From Sipunculus nudus (lineage: Eukaryota; Annelida; Sipuncula; Golfingiida; Sipunculidae), in the NCBI GenBank assembly GCA_026874595.1, contig CM049315.1, forward strand, positions 1,556,501 through 1,620,500: a stretch of DNA of 64,000 nucleotides, read 5' to 3'. The translations under genes and the position numbers were made by a program. A model generated the notes under the pieces. The model was not told where the DNA came from. It did not search any database and saw only the letters and a program-made list of their open reading frames with translations. Every line of letters begins with the position of its first letter. Positions within the stretch are counted from its first letter, which is position 1. Shown piece after piece: positions 43,480 to 58,400 of the stretch.

Positions 43480-46400
43480 GTGAGAAACCACGTACATGTC
43501 AGACCGTGGGTGACTAAAGGTTTATCGACGTCTGGTAGTATTGCTGTGTATATAACGGAATAACAAGTCTAAGTTCTGTAACTGTACCATCTGTAACCGA
43601 AATGGGCAAGTAAAATGTTAAGTAATCAAGCAGAACTCAGTTTACTTTCATCAGTTATATTATAATTATGACGCGTGTATGTGTAGTATGATAAACTAGT
43701 ACACTAATAAGATCAACGTAGATAGAAGTATATCCATTACTAATAAAAAATGCTACACAATTCTACACTTAAATCTGTGCTACAGATTACCATATATTGG
43801 GACTGCCACAAAGACCAAGTAAAACGTTGTGTACATTTGAACCTAGAACTACACGAGAGCTAAGTTCTGAAGCCCATCCCAGCTATTACATATATAACAC
43901 AATGTAAAGTACATGAATGAGAAGTTATATTAATTATAAACACTGTGTAACTTTAATGTCACATTACTCGTGACGACGATAATTTGAAAGCACCCTGAGA
44001 CTGCATACTTCTGGGTCACCAGATACGGAATATTACAAGCACTCTACTGAAACACTAAAGACCAAGTTGAGGCTCTGCTGTAAACTTTGAGCCACTGAAT
44101 TCTATCTTCATTAATTTTGAGGACGGAGCGCATAAACTGCTGCGCAGGCCTCTGGTGACCCCCGGTGTTGGGTGCCTGTCCCCTAAGTGTCACATCGACC
44201 CTACTGACACCTTGACTTGCACAGCTTTAAATGTAATATCCGGAGTCTAAAACGATCGCATGTAAGTAACCAGTGTTTTCGCTCTCTGGGACAGGCTCAC
44301 AGGAGTGCTGCGCAGCAGTTTGAGGCGCTCCGCCCGATAGATAACTGAAGCTAGAGGTCTGTGGCTCTGAATAAGCCACAGAGCCACAACTTTGTCTAGA
44401 AACACAGGCGTATAGTAGCAAGGAGGTTTAATACAGAAGGAGAGGTCACTTCAAAGTCAAAGCCTACTGTGAAGCTGTCGGGCCGAGGTTTATGGCATGG
44501 GGATTTTGTCCTCGCCTTGTCTGGCAAATATCCCCCCCCCCCCCTCCACCTCACCTATCATCCCCGTAGGATAAATTGCTTCGACCGAGATCTGACATAC
44601 CGGGTGTGATTTTATGAACTATAAGAATCAGTGGATATGAATATTCATGTACGGCGCATAAAATAAGACACATTCATGAGCATTCAATAAAACACTTTCG
44701 TGCGCGTAACGGCCTGTTCGAATGTTCATATACCTAGCTGTGGCCATAATGTGCGAGTCTCAGGACCGAGAAGGGACCCAGTACTGACGGAGATGCATGC
44801 ATGCACGTGACGGCATGTGAAAATAATATAATAATAATAATAATAAGTTTAATTAAAATTGTTGATATTATAATGTTACGGAACCTAATATCAACAGATC
44901 ACGTAGTTGAGACGAGCCTAAATTTTGTTGCTGAGATTTAAAAAAAATCAGATTTTGTAACACTAGGCAGCGTGAAATGTCTAGAGAAATGAATAAAGAA
45001 GTCAGTGTTTTTTTTTTTTTGTTAACAAATACAATTACACAGTATAACAACAGTATAACGGCAAATCAATACAATCACACAGTAAAATAAACAAAGTGCA
45101 CAGTACCCGGATAACACCACTGTCACAGCGATAAGTCCTTTAAATTGTATAAGCCGGATGAACAGTTCACACAGATCTTCTCAGAGAATAACAGTCCAGT
45201 TCATTCACAAAATCAATTTGTTGTAATCCTTAAGTGAAGTTCTTGTTAAAATCCCGAAAGCAAACTGAAGACTATATAAGATCCGTCACATATTTAGAAG
45301 AAAATCTATAATTGCCGCAGAAATCGGAAGAGGTCCACAACTGACTTACACGCCCCTCTGTCCGCTGGTATATTTCTCTCCTCTTTCTCTCCGGCTCTAA
45401 AACACAGTCCCATATTTATAACCTCTCATGACCGCTGTGCACACGTCAGTACCCACGCGTAGGCCAGGCTATGCCGTCATATCAATGGCCAACGCTAGCG
45501 CTGCACATACACATACAATAAAAGAGACATCTATAACAATCCCCCTCCTGTAAGAAAAAGAAAGTTTTCTCAAAAATACTTTCCTTTTGCGATCACAATC
45601 ACTAAATTTTACAACATCTCAAACATATCTTATTTACGACATTACATAAACATCTCGTTTTCAACATCTCGATAAGCAATCAGCAAGTACATTGTCTTTC
45701 TCTTTAATGTGTCATTTCATGGTTGTAATCCTGTAAAAACAAACACAATCTCAACAATCTTTGATTTTTACACTTCAACTTGTTCATGAACGTGAAGGGA
45801 TTGTGATCACTGAAGACAATGATCGGCTTGACTGATGAAGTAACATAAACTTCAAAATGTTGCAAGCCAAAATCAAAGCCAAACATTCTTTTTCAATAGT
45901 GGAGTAGTTTTTAGCTCAGCTGACTTTCAGTCATGCTGGGCTATAGCGATGGGTCTTTGTCCGGCGTCCTTCCGTCTGTCCGTCCGGCCGTACAGCCGGC
46001 CGTCCGTCCGTAAGCAGGGCACAAATCGTAACCATAGGGGCTAGGGCCATGAACCCTATGCAGTCGTAGAGGTTCTAAAAAGATCTCCTTGCAAACCTGA
46101 AATTAGGTCACTGCGACCTATATTCTCGAAGATATGGGGTGTGTTTGCACCCCCCCGGAAATAATTCTTTTAGCCAAAATTTTCATCCCAAACCTTCCAT
46201 CTTTCACATACAGCTCACCTACCAACAGGGGAAGAACCATAATTATTTTGAGATCACAAGGTCAAAGGTCAAGGTCACAGAACCAACTTCTTTGAAAAGG
46301 TTGTGGACACATTTCAAGCTAGACCTTTCATTCCAAACCTTTCAGCACTGATATCGCTTTTCTGCCAACAGGGGAAAAGACCTGTTGATTTTGAGGTCAA

Positions 46401-49400
46401 AGGTCAAGTTCACAGCACCCTCTTCTTGCGTGGAGTCATTTTCAGCAAACTTTTTAATCTATACTTTCCATCTGTCATATATGGCTTGCCTACCAATAGG
46501 AGAAGAAGCCTATTGATATTGAGTTCAAAAGGTCAAAGGTCAAGGTCACAATATTGTTATAAATGCTTGTGAACATATTTCAAGTGAAACTGTTCAACCC
46601 AAACCTTCAGTCTTTCACATATGCCGCATCTATGCATCACTGAATTTGATTTAAACTTCATATTTATGGGTCTTTTTGCATAAAGAAATAACTAATTGAT
46701 TTTGAGGTCAGCTTGTCAGGAGGTTAAAGGTTGCAGGTCTAAGTTATTCACTCATTGGTTGCCAAGTAATTACACTCGGCCAGATGTAAGTGGTTAGTAG
46801 TTACCCATCATTCAGAAAGAATCCAGTTGATATGTGGGTAAAAGACCAAGGTCATAGGTCAGGGATGTTCACAATAACTTATTTTGTAGACCATCTCTAT
46901 TTTTCTTGTTTTCTTGTATATATAACCATATGGCACTCACAACTGGTACATCTCACTATGTGCCCATGATTGTCAGTGACACTTCTGATATATGACTCCC
47001 TTTTGTATCAGCTCATGGAGTGATAAGGATATATCATTAGTGCATAACAAAAACACTGTTGCCGGAATGCTTTGGCCAGGCATTAAGACTATGAGAGTTA
47101 AGTGTTAAGGTTTAGCTACTGATTTATAAAATGATGGGAACATTTTGCAGTTTATATCATGGAATCATAGCAATAAACTTAGTTTTCTAGATATCTGAAT
47201 ATTATTATAAAAATCATAAGATATACCAGCAAGTGTTTGTTCTGATAATATGTTGGTCTGTACCTGGATTTAGGATGGCTTTATTTGATTACAAGACTCT
47301 TAGTGATGCTTTCTGCATTTCTTTTCTTTGAGGTTTTGCAGTTTACCTACCCTGCTGACCCCATTGAATAGCAAGCTGATAATTAAAACAAATTGGACTT
47401 GCACTTTTTACATTTGCATGTTCATAAATCTGATATGAGAGCTCTCCAACCTGATCATGCCTTTTGAATTGTTCTGGACATTCATAACTGTTACATTCTT
47501 TGAAGCAATTGCTACAAGTTTAGTGTCTTATTGGAGGATGTGTGACTTGTCAGAAAACCATTGTGTCTGCCAGGTAGCCATTTTAGAAATCCTTTTGCCA
47601 GGACAGTTTCTGTGATTTTTTTATGATGTTTGGTCCCTTTTAGAGGATGTTTGTTGTTCAATTTCCGACCTGTCAGAAATCCAATATGGCCACCAGGACG
47701 CCATCTTTAAATTTCTTTTGAACATATTATCTCAAGAACTATTAAAGTGAATGCAGTGGGATGTATATTAATGTAATCTTGCATTGGGTCAAAGATTTCT
47801 TAATAAATATGACCATCATTTATGAAAGCTCAGTACAGTTGGCTTGTATTGAATAAAAATTAATATGGAAGCACCCGTTTCACAATAATTCTTGCATGGA
47901 TTTCCTTGATCTTTTGCTATATTTTGATCTTATATGTGGCCTGTGTGGTATTCCTTTTGAGACTGACAGGTATCGAGCAAGCTGTGGGATTAGTTCCTGA
48001 TAGCTCAACAACCATACATTTTGCCTCAGACCATCATTCACTATGTTTTAACCAGACATATATGATAAGAATTTATGGTAATGTAGAAAGTTTAAACAAA
48101 ATTGGCATATAGGTTCTGCAACAATTTTACTAGAAGTTGTAAATTGCAGCCCATTATGTCGCAGGTCATGCTTGGCAGCTGAGCGTCATGACCCATGGGT
48201 CACTTGTTCTGGTTTGCATTAAACCTTCTTGAAAAATAACTAATTGGATGATCTATGCCATTTTTGCCTTCTTGTAACAACACAGCACAAGCAGCAGTAT
48301 CACTAGCATCTACAGCTAACTTAAAAGGTACAGAAAAGTCTGGAGCTACCAAAATTGGTGAACTTTGCAGAATTGAATTCAAATTCTGAAATGAATTTTC
48401 AAACTAAACATTCCGTACAAACGTTTGTTTCTTCTTAAACAAATTAGTCAATGGTTCAGCTACAGCAGAAAAATTTGGACAAAACTTCCTGTAATATCCA
48501 ACCATGGCATACCAAGAAAACGCATTATTTGCTTTTGGTTCTCTGGTCTTGGAAATGCAGAAATAGCACTTATTTTAGCATCAGCAGGTTTAACCTGACC
48601 ATGCCCTACAATATGATCCAAAAATGTTACTTGTGTATGACTAAACTCAGATTTTACTTTTGATGGTCAGACGTTCTTTGCTGAGTCTTTCGAAGAGGTC
48701 GCCAAGAATTTGCAGATGTTTCCCCCAGGTGTCGCTGTACACGATAAGGTCATCAATATATGCGTCGCAACCCTGAATGTCCTTGACATTCATATGGATA
48801 AGGCGCTGGAACGTTGCTGGCGAGTTCTTCATGTCAAACGGCATAACTTTATACTAGTACAGTCCTTGCGGCGTCACAAATGCGGACACTTCTTTCGCTC
48901 GTTCTGTCAGCGTAACTTTCCAGAATCCTTAGCAAGTCAAACTTGGAGACATATCTGGAGCTACCGATTCTATCAATACAATCATCGTTCCTCGGAATCG
49001 GGAACGTGTCAGTCTTGGTGACAGAGTTCAGTTTTCTATAATCTGTGCACAAACGGTAACTTCCATCAGGTTATGGCACAAGAATACATGGTGAACTCCA
49101 GTTACTGTCACTAGGTTCAATAAAATATTGAATCTCATCCTGTATATACTTTTGCTTTTCTGGATTTAGTCTATGAGGATGTTGCTTGACTGCGCGTGCC
49201 TCACCAACATAGACGTCATGGCAGAAAATGTTAGTTCGCGTTGGTATGTCACTAAACAAATGTTCTTAATTCCGCAGCAGGTTCTTGAGGTCTTGCTGTT
49301 GTTGTGCGGTAAGGTGTGACAGTTTGGCATCCAGTTTGTTAAGCACGTCTGAGTTTTTTGGTGGTACTGTTCCACATCACACTTACAATCAGTATCTACT

Positions 49401-52400
49401 TTAACTGGGTCAGGGTCCGTTTTTACACAACTTACAGCAGTAACATTATGTACAACATCTGATGTGCTATTTCTGTAATAATATGGTTTCACATGTTAAC
49501 ATGACACAGTTGTCAACAATGTAAGGACCAAAATACCTAGCTTGCAGAGGTCTGCCAGGAATGGGAAGTAAGGCAAGGACCTTTCACCGGGCTCAAACGT
49601 CCTACTTACACTGTTCTTGTCATACTTTGTTTTCATTTTCCTTTGTGCAGATTTTAGATTAGACTTTGCAATCTCACAAGCATTATGTAGTTTAGTGCGA
49701 AAGTCTGAGACATACTTGAAACAAAGTAAGAAAATAAGGATTTTCACACAAGAGTTTTTCTTTAAGCAGTTTTAATGGACCGCGAACTGAGTGTCCGAAA
49801 ACTAGTTCAAAGGGACTGAAACCCAAGGACTCTTGAAAGGATTCTCTGACAGCAAACAGCAATAGGTGGATTCCTTATCCCAGTTTTTCTGTGTGTCATA
49901 AAAATAAGTCCTAATCATGTTTTTTAATGTCTGGTGAAAACGCTCGAGGGCGCCCTGAATTTCAGGATGGTATGGTAAAGGGCTGTACTCTTTTACACCT
50001 AGCTCAAGCATAACTTGTTGGAATAAGCCAGACATAAAATTAGACCCTTGGTCAGACTGGACGGATTTTGGTAATCCAAAAATTGTAGAAAACTATGTCA
50101 GGGCCTTGACAACACTTTTTGCATTAATTTTGCGCAATGGTATAGATGGTATAGATGCGCACATAATTGTCAGCAAGTATTCATGTCCAGATTTTGATTT
50201 GGGCAGTGGTCAAACAGTCAACAATAATCCTGTTAAATGGTTCCTCGAAAGCAGGAATAGGCCTAAGTGTGGCTTTAGGAGGATTCTGATTTGGCTTGCC
50301 TACCATCTGGCATGTATGGCATGATTTACAATATTGTACAACATCATTCCTGAGGTTAGGCCAATAGAAATGTGTACTAACTTTTAAGTTTTATTCATAC
50401 CTAAATGGCCAGACAAAGGAGCCTCATGTGCCATGCTTAGAATTTCATTGCGAAAGCTTTTGGGCATTACTATTTGATGTTTGATGGCCCACTCATCATC
50501 AGCGCATACATCAGGTGGTCGCCATTTACGCATAACCATTTTTAACATAGAAACAAACTGGGTTCTGTGACAGAAACTGCCCTGGGAAACAAACATGATA
50601 TATCAGGGTCCTTATTCTGTTCCGCGATCAGTTCCGACCTTGAAAATGCTGCATCCTGTACCGGCGAGTCGTTCGTTAGAAGATTCACTAGTAACTCCGA
50701 GAGTGTTATAATCTGGACCATTATCCTCATGTGTGTTTTTTCTTGGCCATAGATCTAGTTACAGCACATGAAGGATACAAACCAGGAATTTCCTGACTTT
50801 CAGGATCAGTGTCCTGATCAAGTGACGGCTTTTCTGTCACTATTGGTACAGGCTGTACTTTGTAACCTGCAACATCATTGCCTAGTAGCAACTGAATTCC
50901 TTTAAAAGCTAAAGTAGTTCTTATGTCCACAGTAAAGTTCCAAGAAATTAAATCTGACTTTAAATGTATACAGTGAAGCGGAACTGAAGTGTGCTTGTCT
51001 GAAAACACACCATCTACAAGTGCATGTGCACCTGTTAGACCTATTAGAAAATAGCAAAGTGTTTGCCAACATTAGAGTTTGGCCTGAACCAGTGTCCCTC
51101 AAAATTCTAATAAGGGTAGAATCTGAAAAATCACGTGAAAGTCCTACAAAATGGCATGAATGGCTCAAATAACTCCATTTCAGAGTCAGGAGAGGAATCT
51201 AATACCTCAGTTTCATCAAACAAAGAACTGACATTGACAGTGTCAGTCATAAAATCTTTTTCAGAGTCATTAAAGGAATATACATCTTTTTTACCATCAA
51301 ATTCCTCATGGGAGTCAACAGAGGAATTTTCCTCAGCAGAAACAAACTTCTGTTTGTCATAAGAGGACCTGGCCTCATTTGAAATACTCTCGCAAGAGTC
51401 ATTAAAGGACTTACCCTTATTTAAACGATACTCCTCGCAGCAGTCTTGAAAGGACCTAGCCTCATTAAATTCCTCGCAGGAATCAACTGAGGTTTTTACC
51501 CCGCAAGCTACGGATTCTTCTTTGGAGTCAGACGGCACGTTGGCCTCCGTAGCATCGAACTCTTTTTAGTCATTAAAGGAGTTGTACCCCTTATTTACAT
51601 GAAAAGAGCCTGGCTCTTGTACTATGCTATGCATAGATTTTGAAACAAAACCAGAAGGTTTACCCTTTGGTTTATTCGCAAGTTTCGAGCGGTCAGATTT
51701 TAGATTACCTTCATTTTTGCAGTAATTTCAGATTTTCTTTGAAAATGACTGGCCTTGGTTGGATTCAGACACAGTGGACGTGGACTGAGGTGTACCAATG
51801 GACTTTGCTGAACTATCAGGATTATTAGTACTGGGTGACTGCGCTTTAAACTTCTTTTGACCATACTGATTTACATTCTTGTTTGTGAATGACTGGCTTG
51901 ATTTGCTAGTAAAGGACATTTTGTGTGTTAATGAATAATTATCAGCTACACGTGGCTGAGGTATAGCAGTGGACTTTGCTGAACTATCAGGATTACTAGT
52001 ACTGGGTGACTGCGCTTTAAACTTCTTTTGACCATACCGATTTACATTCTTGTTTGTGAATGACTGGCTTGATTTGCTAGAAAAGGACATTTTGTTTGGT
52101 AATGAATAATCATCAGCTTATTGAGCAGCAATGTCAAGTGTTTCAGGACTTTTCTCATCAAGAAAAGTTTTAACATCTACGTTAATGCAGCGCTTAAATT
52201 CTTCAAGCAAAATCAACTGGCTCAAATTGTCATAATCTGTCATTACATTTTTAGCTCAGCTGACTTTCAGTCATGCTGGGCTATAGCGATAGGTCTTTGT
52301 CCGGCGTCCTTCCGTCTGTCCGTCCGGCCGGCCGTCCGTCCGTTAGCAGGGCACAAATCGTAACCATAGGGGCTAGGGCCATGAACCCTATGCAGTCTTA

Positions 52401-55400
52401 GAGGTTCTAAAAAGATCTCCTTGCAAACCTGAAATTAGGTCACTGCGACCTATATTCTCGAAGTTATGGGGTGTGTTTGCACCCCCAAGAAATAATTCTT
52501 TTAGCCAAAATTTTCATCCCAAACCTTCCATCTTTCACATACAGCTCACCTACCAACAGGGGAAGAACCATAATTATTTTGAGGTCACAAGGTCAAAGGT
52601 CAAGGTCACAGAACCAACTTCTTTGAAAAGCCTCAGGATGCATTTTAAGCCAAACCTTTCATCCCAATTCTTTGATCTTTCACATATAGCTCACCTACTA
52701 AGTGGGAGAAGAATCCTATAGATATTGAGGTCACAAGGTCAAATGTCAGGGTCACAGGATCCACTTCTTTGAAAAGGCTGTGGACACATTTCAAGCTAGA
52801 CCTTTCATTCCAAACCTTTCAGCACTGATATCGCTTCTCTGCCAACAGGGGAAAAGACCTGTTGATTTTGAGGTCAAAGGTCAAGTTCACAGCACCCTCT
52901 TCTTGCGTGGAGTCATGTTAAGGCAAACTTTTCAATCTATACTTTCAATCTGTCATATATGGCTTGCCTACCAATAGGAGAAGAAGCCTATTGATGTTGA
53001 GTTCAAAAGGTCAAAGGTCAAGGTCACAATATTGTTCTAAATGCTTGTGAACATATTTCAAGTGAAACTGTTCAACCCAAACCTTCAGTCTTTCACATAT
53101 GCCACATCTATGCATCACTGAATTTGATTCAAACTTCATATTTATGGGTATTTTTGCATGAAGAAATAATTAATTGATTTTGAGGTCAGCTGGTCAGGAG
53201 GTTAAAGGTTGCAGGTCTAAGTTATTCACTCATTGGTTGCCAAGTAATTACACCCGGCCAGATGTAAATGGTAAGTAGTTACCCATCATTTAGAAAGAAT
53301 CCAGTTGATATGTGGGCAAAAGGCCAAGGTCATAGGTCGGGGATGTTCACAATAACTTATTTTGTAGATTATCTCTATCTTTCTTGTTTTCTTGTATATA
53401 TAACCATGGCACTCACAACTGGTACATCTCACTATGTGCCCATAATTATCAGTGACACTTGTGATATATGACTCCCTTTTGTATCAGCTCATGGAGTGAT
53501 AAAGATATAACATTAGTGCATAACAAAAACACTGTTGCCGGAATGCTTTGGCCAGGCATTAAGACTATGAGAGTTAAGTGTTAAGGTTTAGCTACTGATT
53601 TATAAAATGATGGGAACATTTTGCAGTTTATGTCATGGAATCATAGCAATAAACTTAGTTTTCTAGATATCTGAATATTATTATACAAATCATCAGATAT
53701 ACCAGCAAGTGTTTGTTCTGATAATATGTGGGTCTTTACCTGGATTTAGGATGGCTTTATTTGATAACAAGACTCTTAGTGATGCTTTCTGCATTTCTTT
53801 TCTTTGAGGTTTTCCAGTTTACCTACCCTGCTGACCCCATTGAATAGCAAGCTGTTAATTAAAACAAATTGGACTTGCACTTTTTACATTTGCATGTTCA
53901 TAAATCTGATATGAGAGCTCTCCAACCTGATGATACCTTTTGAATTGTTTTGGACATTCATAACTGTTACATTCTTTGAAGCAATTGCTTCAAGTTGAGT
54001 GTCTAATTGGAGGATGTGTGATATCAAATGTCAGACTTGTCAGAAAACCATTATGTCTGCCAGGTAGCCATTTTAGAAATCCTTTTGCCAGGGCAGTTTC
54101 TGTGATTTTTTTATGATGTTTGGTCCCTTTTAGAGGATGTTTGTTGTTCAATTTCCGATCTTTAAATTCCTTTAGAACATATTATCTCAAGAACTATTAA
54201 AGTGAATGCAATGGGATGTATATTAATGTAATCTTGCATTTGGTCAAAGATTTCTTAATAAATATGACCATCATTTATGAAAGCTCAGTACAGTTGGCTT
54301 GTATTGAATAAAAATTAATATGGAAGCACCCGTTTCACAATAATTCTTGCATGGATTTCCTGGATCTTTTGCTTTATTTTGAGTTTAAATGTGGCCTGTG
54401 TGGTATTCCTTTTGAGACTGACAGGTATCGAGCAAGCTGTGGCATTAGTTCTTGATAGCTCAACAACCATACATTTTGCCTCAGACCATCATTGTATCCC
54501 CAGACAAAGTCGGGATACTATGGTTTCATGACGGTCCCGCCGCCGCCGCAGAAAAACCTTGTGAGTGGGATAACTCAAAAAATATTTCACTGATTTTTTT
54601 CAAACTTTACATTTGTATAGATATAGGTAAAGGGACGAAGCCTATTTAAAATGGGGTCATGACCTATGCTAGGAGAATGACCTTGACCTTGAATAGGTCC
54701 ATTATTGCTGAAAAATAACACAAATTCTTAAATATCTCAAGTAAGCTTGCATGGACCGGTCTTAAAATTAAGGTGACCGAAGATCTTGGATAGCCTTGTG
54801 ATATAACGGAAACTGGTGGCGCCACCTATTATCCTTTTCTTGTTTTTACGCCTTTTAATACCCCCATAATTGCCACTTGACAGTACTGTAAGCATTATAA
54901 GTCAAAAACTAATGGACAGATTTCTTTCATATTATGCACATGTATTCATCTTGAATATATAGCTCACTTGCCAATAGTGGATGATCCATATCAATTTTGG
55001 GGTCACAAGAACAAAGGTCAAGGCCACAGGAGCTAAATGTAAAAAAATTAGTTTCTGGATGATAATTCCTGCTTTTATTGATGTATTGATTTCAAACTTG
55101 ACTTATATATGTCCCACTGAAAAAGCAAGACTCCAATTGATTTTGGGGTCATAAGGTCAAAGGTCAAGGTCACAGGACACATCTTTAAAAAGATTGTGGA
55201 TGCATGTTCAGCCAAACATTTCATCTCAGGCCTTTCATCTTGCACATATAGATCACCTGCCAAGAGTGGAAGACCCCTATCAATTTTGAGGTCACAAGGG
55301 CAAAGGTGAAGGTCACAGGAGCCATCTGTCCAAAAATTAGTTTCTGGATGATAATGCCTGCTTTTATTGATGTATGGATTTCAAACTTGACTTGTATATG

Positions 55401-58400
55401 TCCCATTGGAAAAGCAAGACCCGAATTGATTTTGGGATCATGAGGTCAAAGGTCAAGGTCACAGGACACATCTTCATAAAGATGTGGATGCATTTTCAGC
55501 CAAACATTTCATCTCAGACATTTCATCTTGCACATACAGTTCCCCTGCCAATAGAGGAAGACGCCTGTCAATTGTGAGGTCACAAGGTCAAAGGTGGAAG
55601 TCACAGGAGCCATCTGTCCAAAAATTAGTTTCTGGATGATAATTCCTGCTTTTATTGATGTATAGATTTCAAACTTAACTTATATATGTCCCATTGAAAA
55701 AGCAAGACCCCAATTGATTTTTGGGTCATGAGGTCAAAGGTCAAGGTCACAGGACCAACATCTTCAAAAAGATTGTGGATTGATAGATGGAAGAAACAAT
55801 AATTGCTTGCCAAGTGTCAGTATATGCTGCTAAAAATGGGGGCCTATTCTTAAAGGGGGGGGGGGCCTACTATGTCTGGGGATACTCTGGTACCTGCGGT
55901 GCCAAGAAATATCTAGTTCGCTATGATTTAACCAGACATATATGATAAGAATTTATGGCAATGTAGAAAGTTTAAACAAAATTGGCATTATGGTTCTGCA
56001 ACAATTTTACTAGTTGTGAATCGCAGCCCATGATGTCGCAGGTCATGCTTGGCAGCTGAGCGTCATGACCCATGGGTCACTTTTTAGAACTACACCAGCG
56101 ATAAAAAAACTGCTCTTTTGTCTTAGCAAATTCGACGTAGGTCTGTTCTTTGCGCTTTTCCCAATTTCTGGATTTCTGGCGGTAAGCCTCCGGAACTTAC
56201 TCATAACCTTTCAAGATTAACCGTTTAACCAGGTCATAGTCAGCAGCAGCTTCTGAAAGCTCTGTATAAATTGCCCTGCCCTTGCCAGTCAATACACTTT
56301 GTAACAGCATAGTCTAATTTTTCTTAGGCCATTTTAAATTTTCAGCTACTTTCTCAAAGTGTAAGAAATATTAATCGACCACTTTTTCTTGAAAAGGTGG
56401 GACAAGTCTAATGTGTTTAGTAACATCAGAACTGTGAGTTGGGGCAGCACGTAGACTATGTTACAGTTTAAGTCTTTCTAACTCCAGTCGTTTTAACTAT
56501 TTTTCTTTTTCTAGTCTGTCTCTTTCTATTTCTTTTTCTAGTCTTTCTCTTTCTATTTCTTTTTGTTTTTCTAATTCCCTATCTTTTAATGCTAGCTCAT
56601 GTTGCATTTCCAACTTTTTAAAATTCTAATTGCTTAGCAAGGCTGTCATTTTTTTTAGCTCAGCTGACTGTAAGTCATCTGAGCTATAGCGATCACTCTT
56701 TGTCCGTCGTCCGTCCGGCCGTCTGTCCGTTAACAAGGCACAAATCGTAACGACTGTACCTAGAATCTTCTTTCTTGATATGCAGAGAGGCCTATGGAGA
56801 GTCTCCTTGAAAACATGGAATTAGGTCTCTGTTACCCATATTCTTCAAGCTAAGGGGCTCCAAAGTACCCCCCCCCCCCCCCCCAGAATAGTGAAAATTT
56901 TAATACAAAAGCTCAAGTATCTGAACAACTTATGCATTGATCACCATGATTCCTTGCATTGATATTGATCACGGAGAGTACCATCAGATTCTGCAGACTG
57001 GTTGCGCCACCATTTTTTTGTTTTTAATTTTTTACGATTTTTTTTTCTCTATTTTTGAGACCTTAAAAGATGTGATGATTTGTTAACAAGGAACAAATCG
57101 TAACTGCTGGACCTGAAATCTCTTCACTTTACATCCAGAGAGGTCCATGAAAAGTCTTCTTGGAAACCTAAAATTAGGTCTCTCTTATCCATATTCTTTA
57201 AGCTATGGGGCTCCGAAGTATCCCCAGAAAAAGAAAAATTTGATACAAAAGCTCAAGTATCTGAACAACTTATGCATTGATCACCATGGTTCTTTGCATG
57301 GATATGAATCATTGAGTGTTTCATCAGGTTTTGCAGACTGGTGGCGCCACCTGTATTTTTTCATTTTTAATTTTTTTTCTCTCTATTTTAGAGACCTTAA
57401 AAGATGCGATCATCTGTTAACAGGGCACAAATCGTAACGACTGTACCTAGAATCTTCTTTCTTGATATGCAGAGAGGCCTATGGAGAGTCTCCTTGAAAA
57501 CATGGAATTAGGTCTCTGTTACCCATATTCTTCAAGCTAAGGGGCTCTGAAGTACCTTACAGAATAATGAAAAATTTGATACAAAAGCTCAAGTATCTGA
57601 ATAACAAATGCATTGATCACCATGATTCTTTGCATGGATATTGATCATGGGGTGATACATCAGTTTTTGCAGAATGGTGGCTCCACCTGTATTTTTCGAT
57701 TTTTTACGAATTTTTTCTCTATTTTTGAGACCTTAAAAGATATGGTCAAAAGCACCCCACATCATAATTAAAAATTTGATACCAAAGCAGGGCACAAATC
57801 ATAAACATTGGACCTGGAATCTTCTGACCTTAACTCCAGGGAGGTCTAGGAAAATCTCTTTGGAAACGTGTATTTAGGTCCATGTTATCCATATTTTCTC
57901 AGCTATGGGGCTTTTAAGCACCCCTCAAAATAATTGAATATTTGATACCAAAGTAGGGCACAAATCATAACCTTTGGGCCCAGAATCTTCTAACTTAACA
58001 TCCTGAGAGTTCCTCAAAAGTTCTCCCCAGAAGCCTGAAATTGGGTCACAGTGAACTATATTCTCAGAGTTTTGGGGTATGTTTGATCACTCTAGAAATG
58101 ATGCAAAATACACACAAATTGCCAGATTCCTCATGAAAGTCCGGTTGGTTTCTCATCAGATTTGTTGATCTTATGGGTCTTGATGAACTTTAGTTGATAT
58201 GCATGAACAATGATGCCACCTACATTATTTTAATTATTTGTCTGTGCAAGGACATATTGTCAACATGTCAGTCGGCTGAGCGTCATGAACTACGGGTCAC
58301 TTGTTTATGTTTCCACTTCACTCTCTTCAATTAAACCTTTGCTAAGTAGATCTTGCATGATTTATCAATGATATCGGGCTTTCTCAAAGCTTTTTTCACA

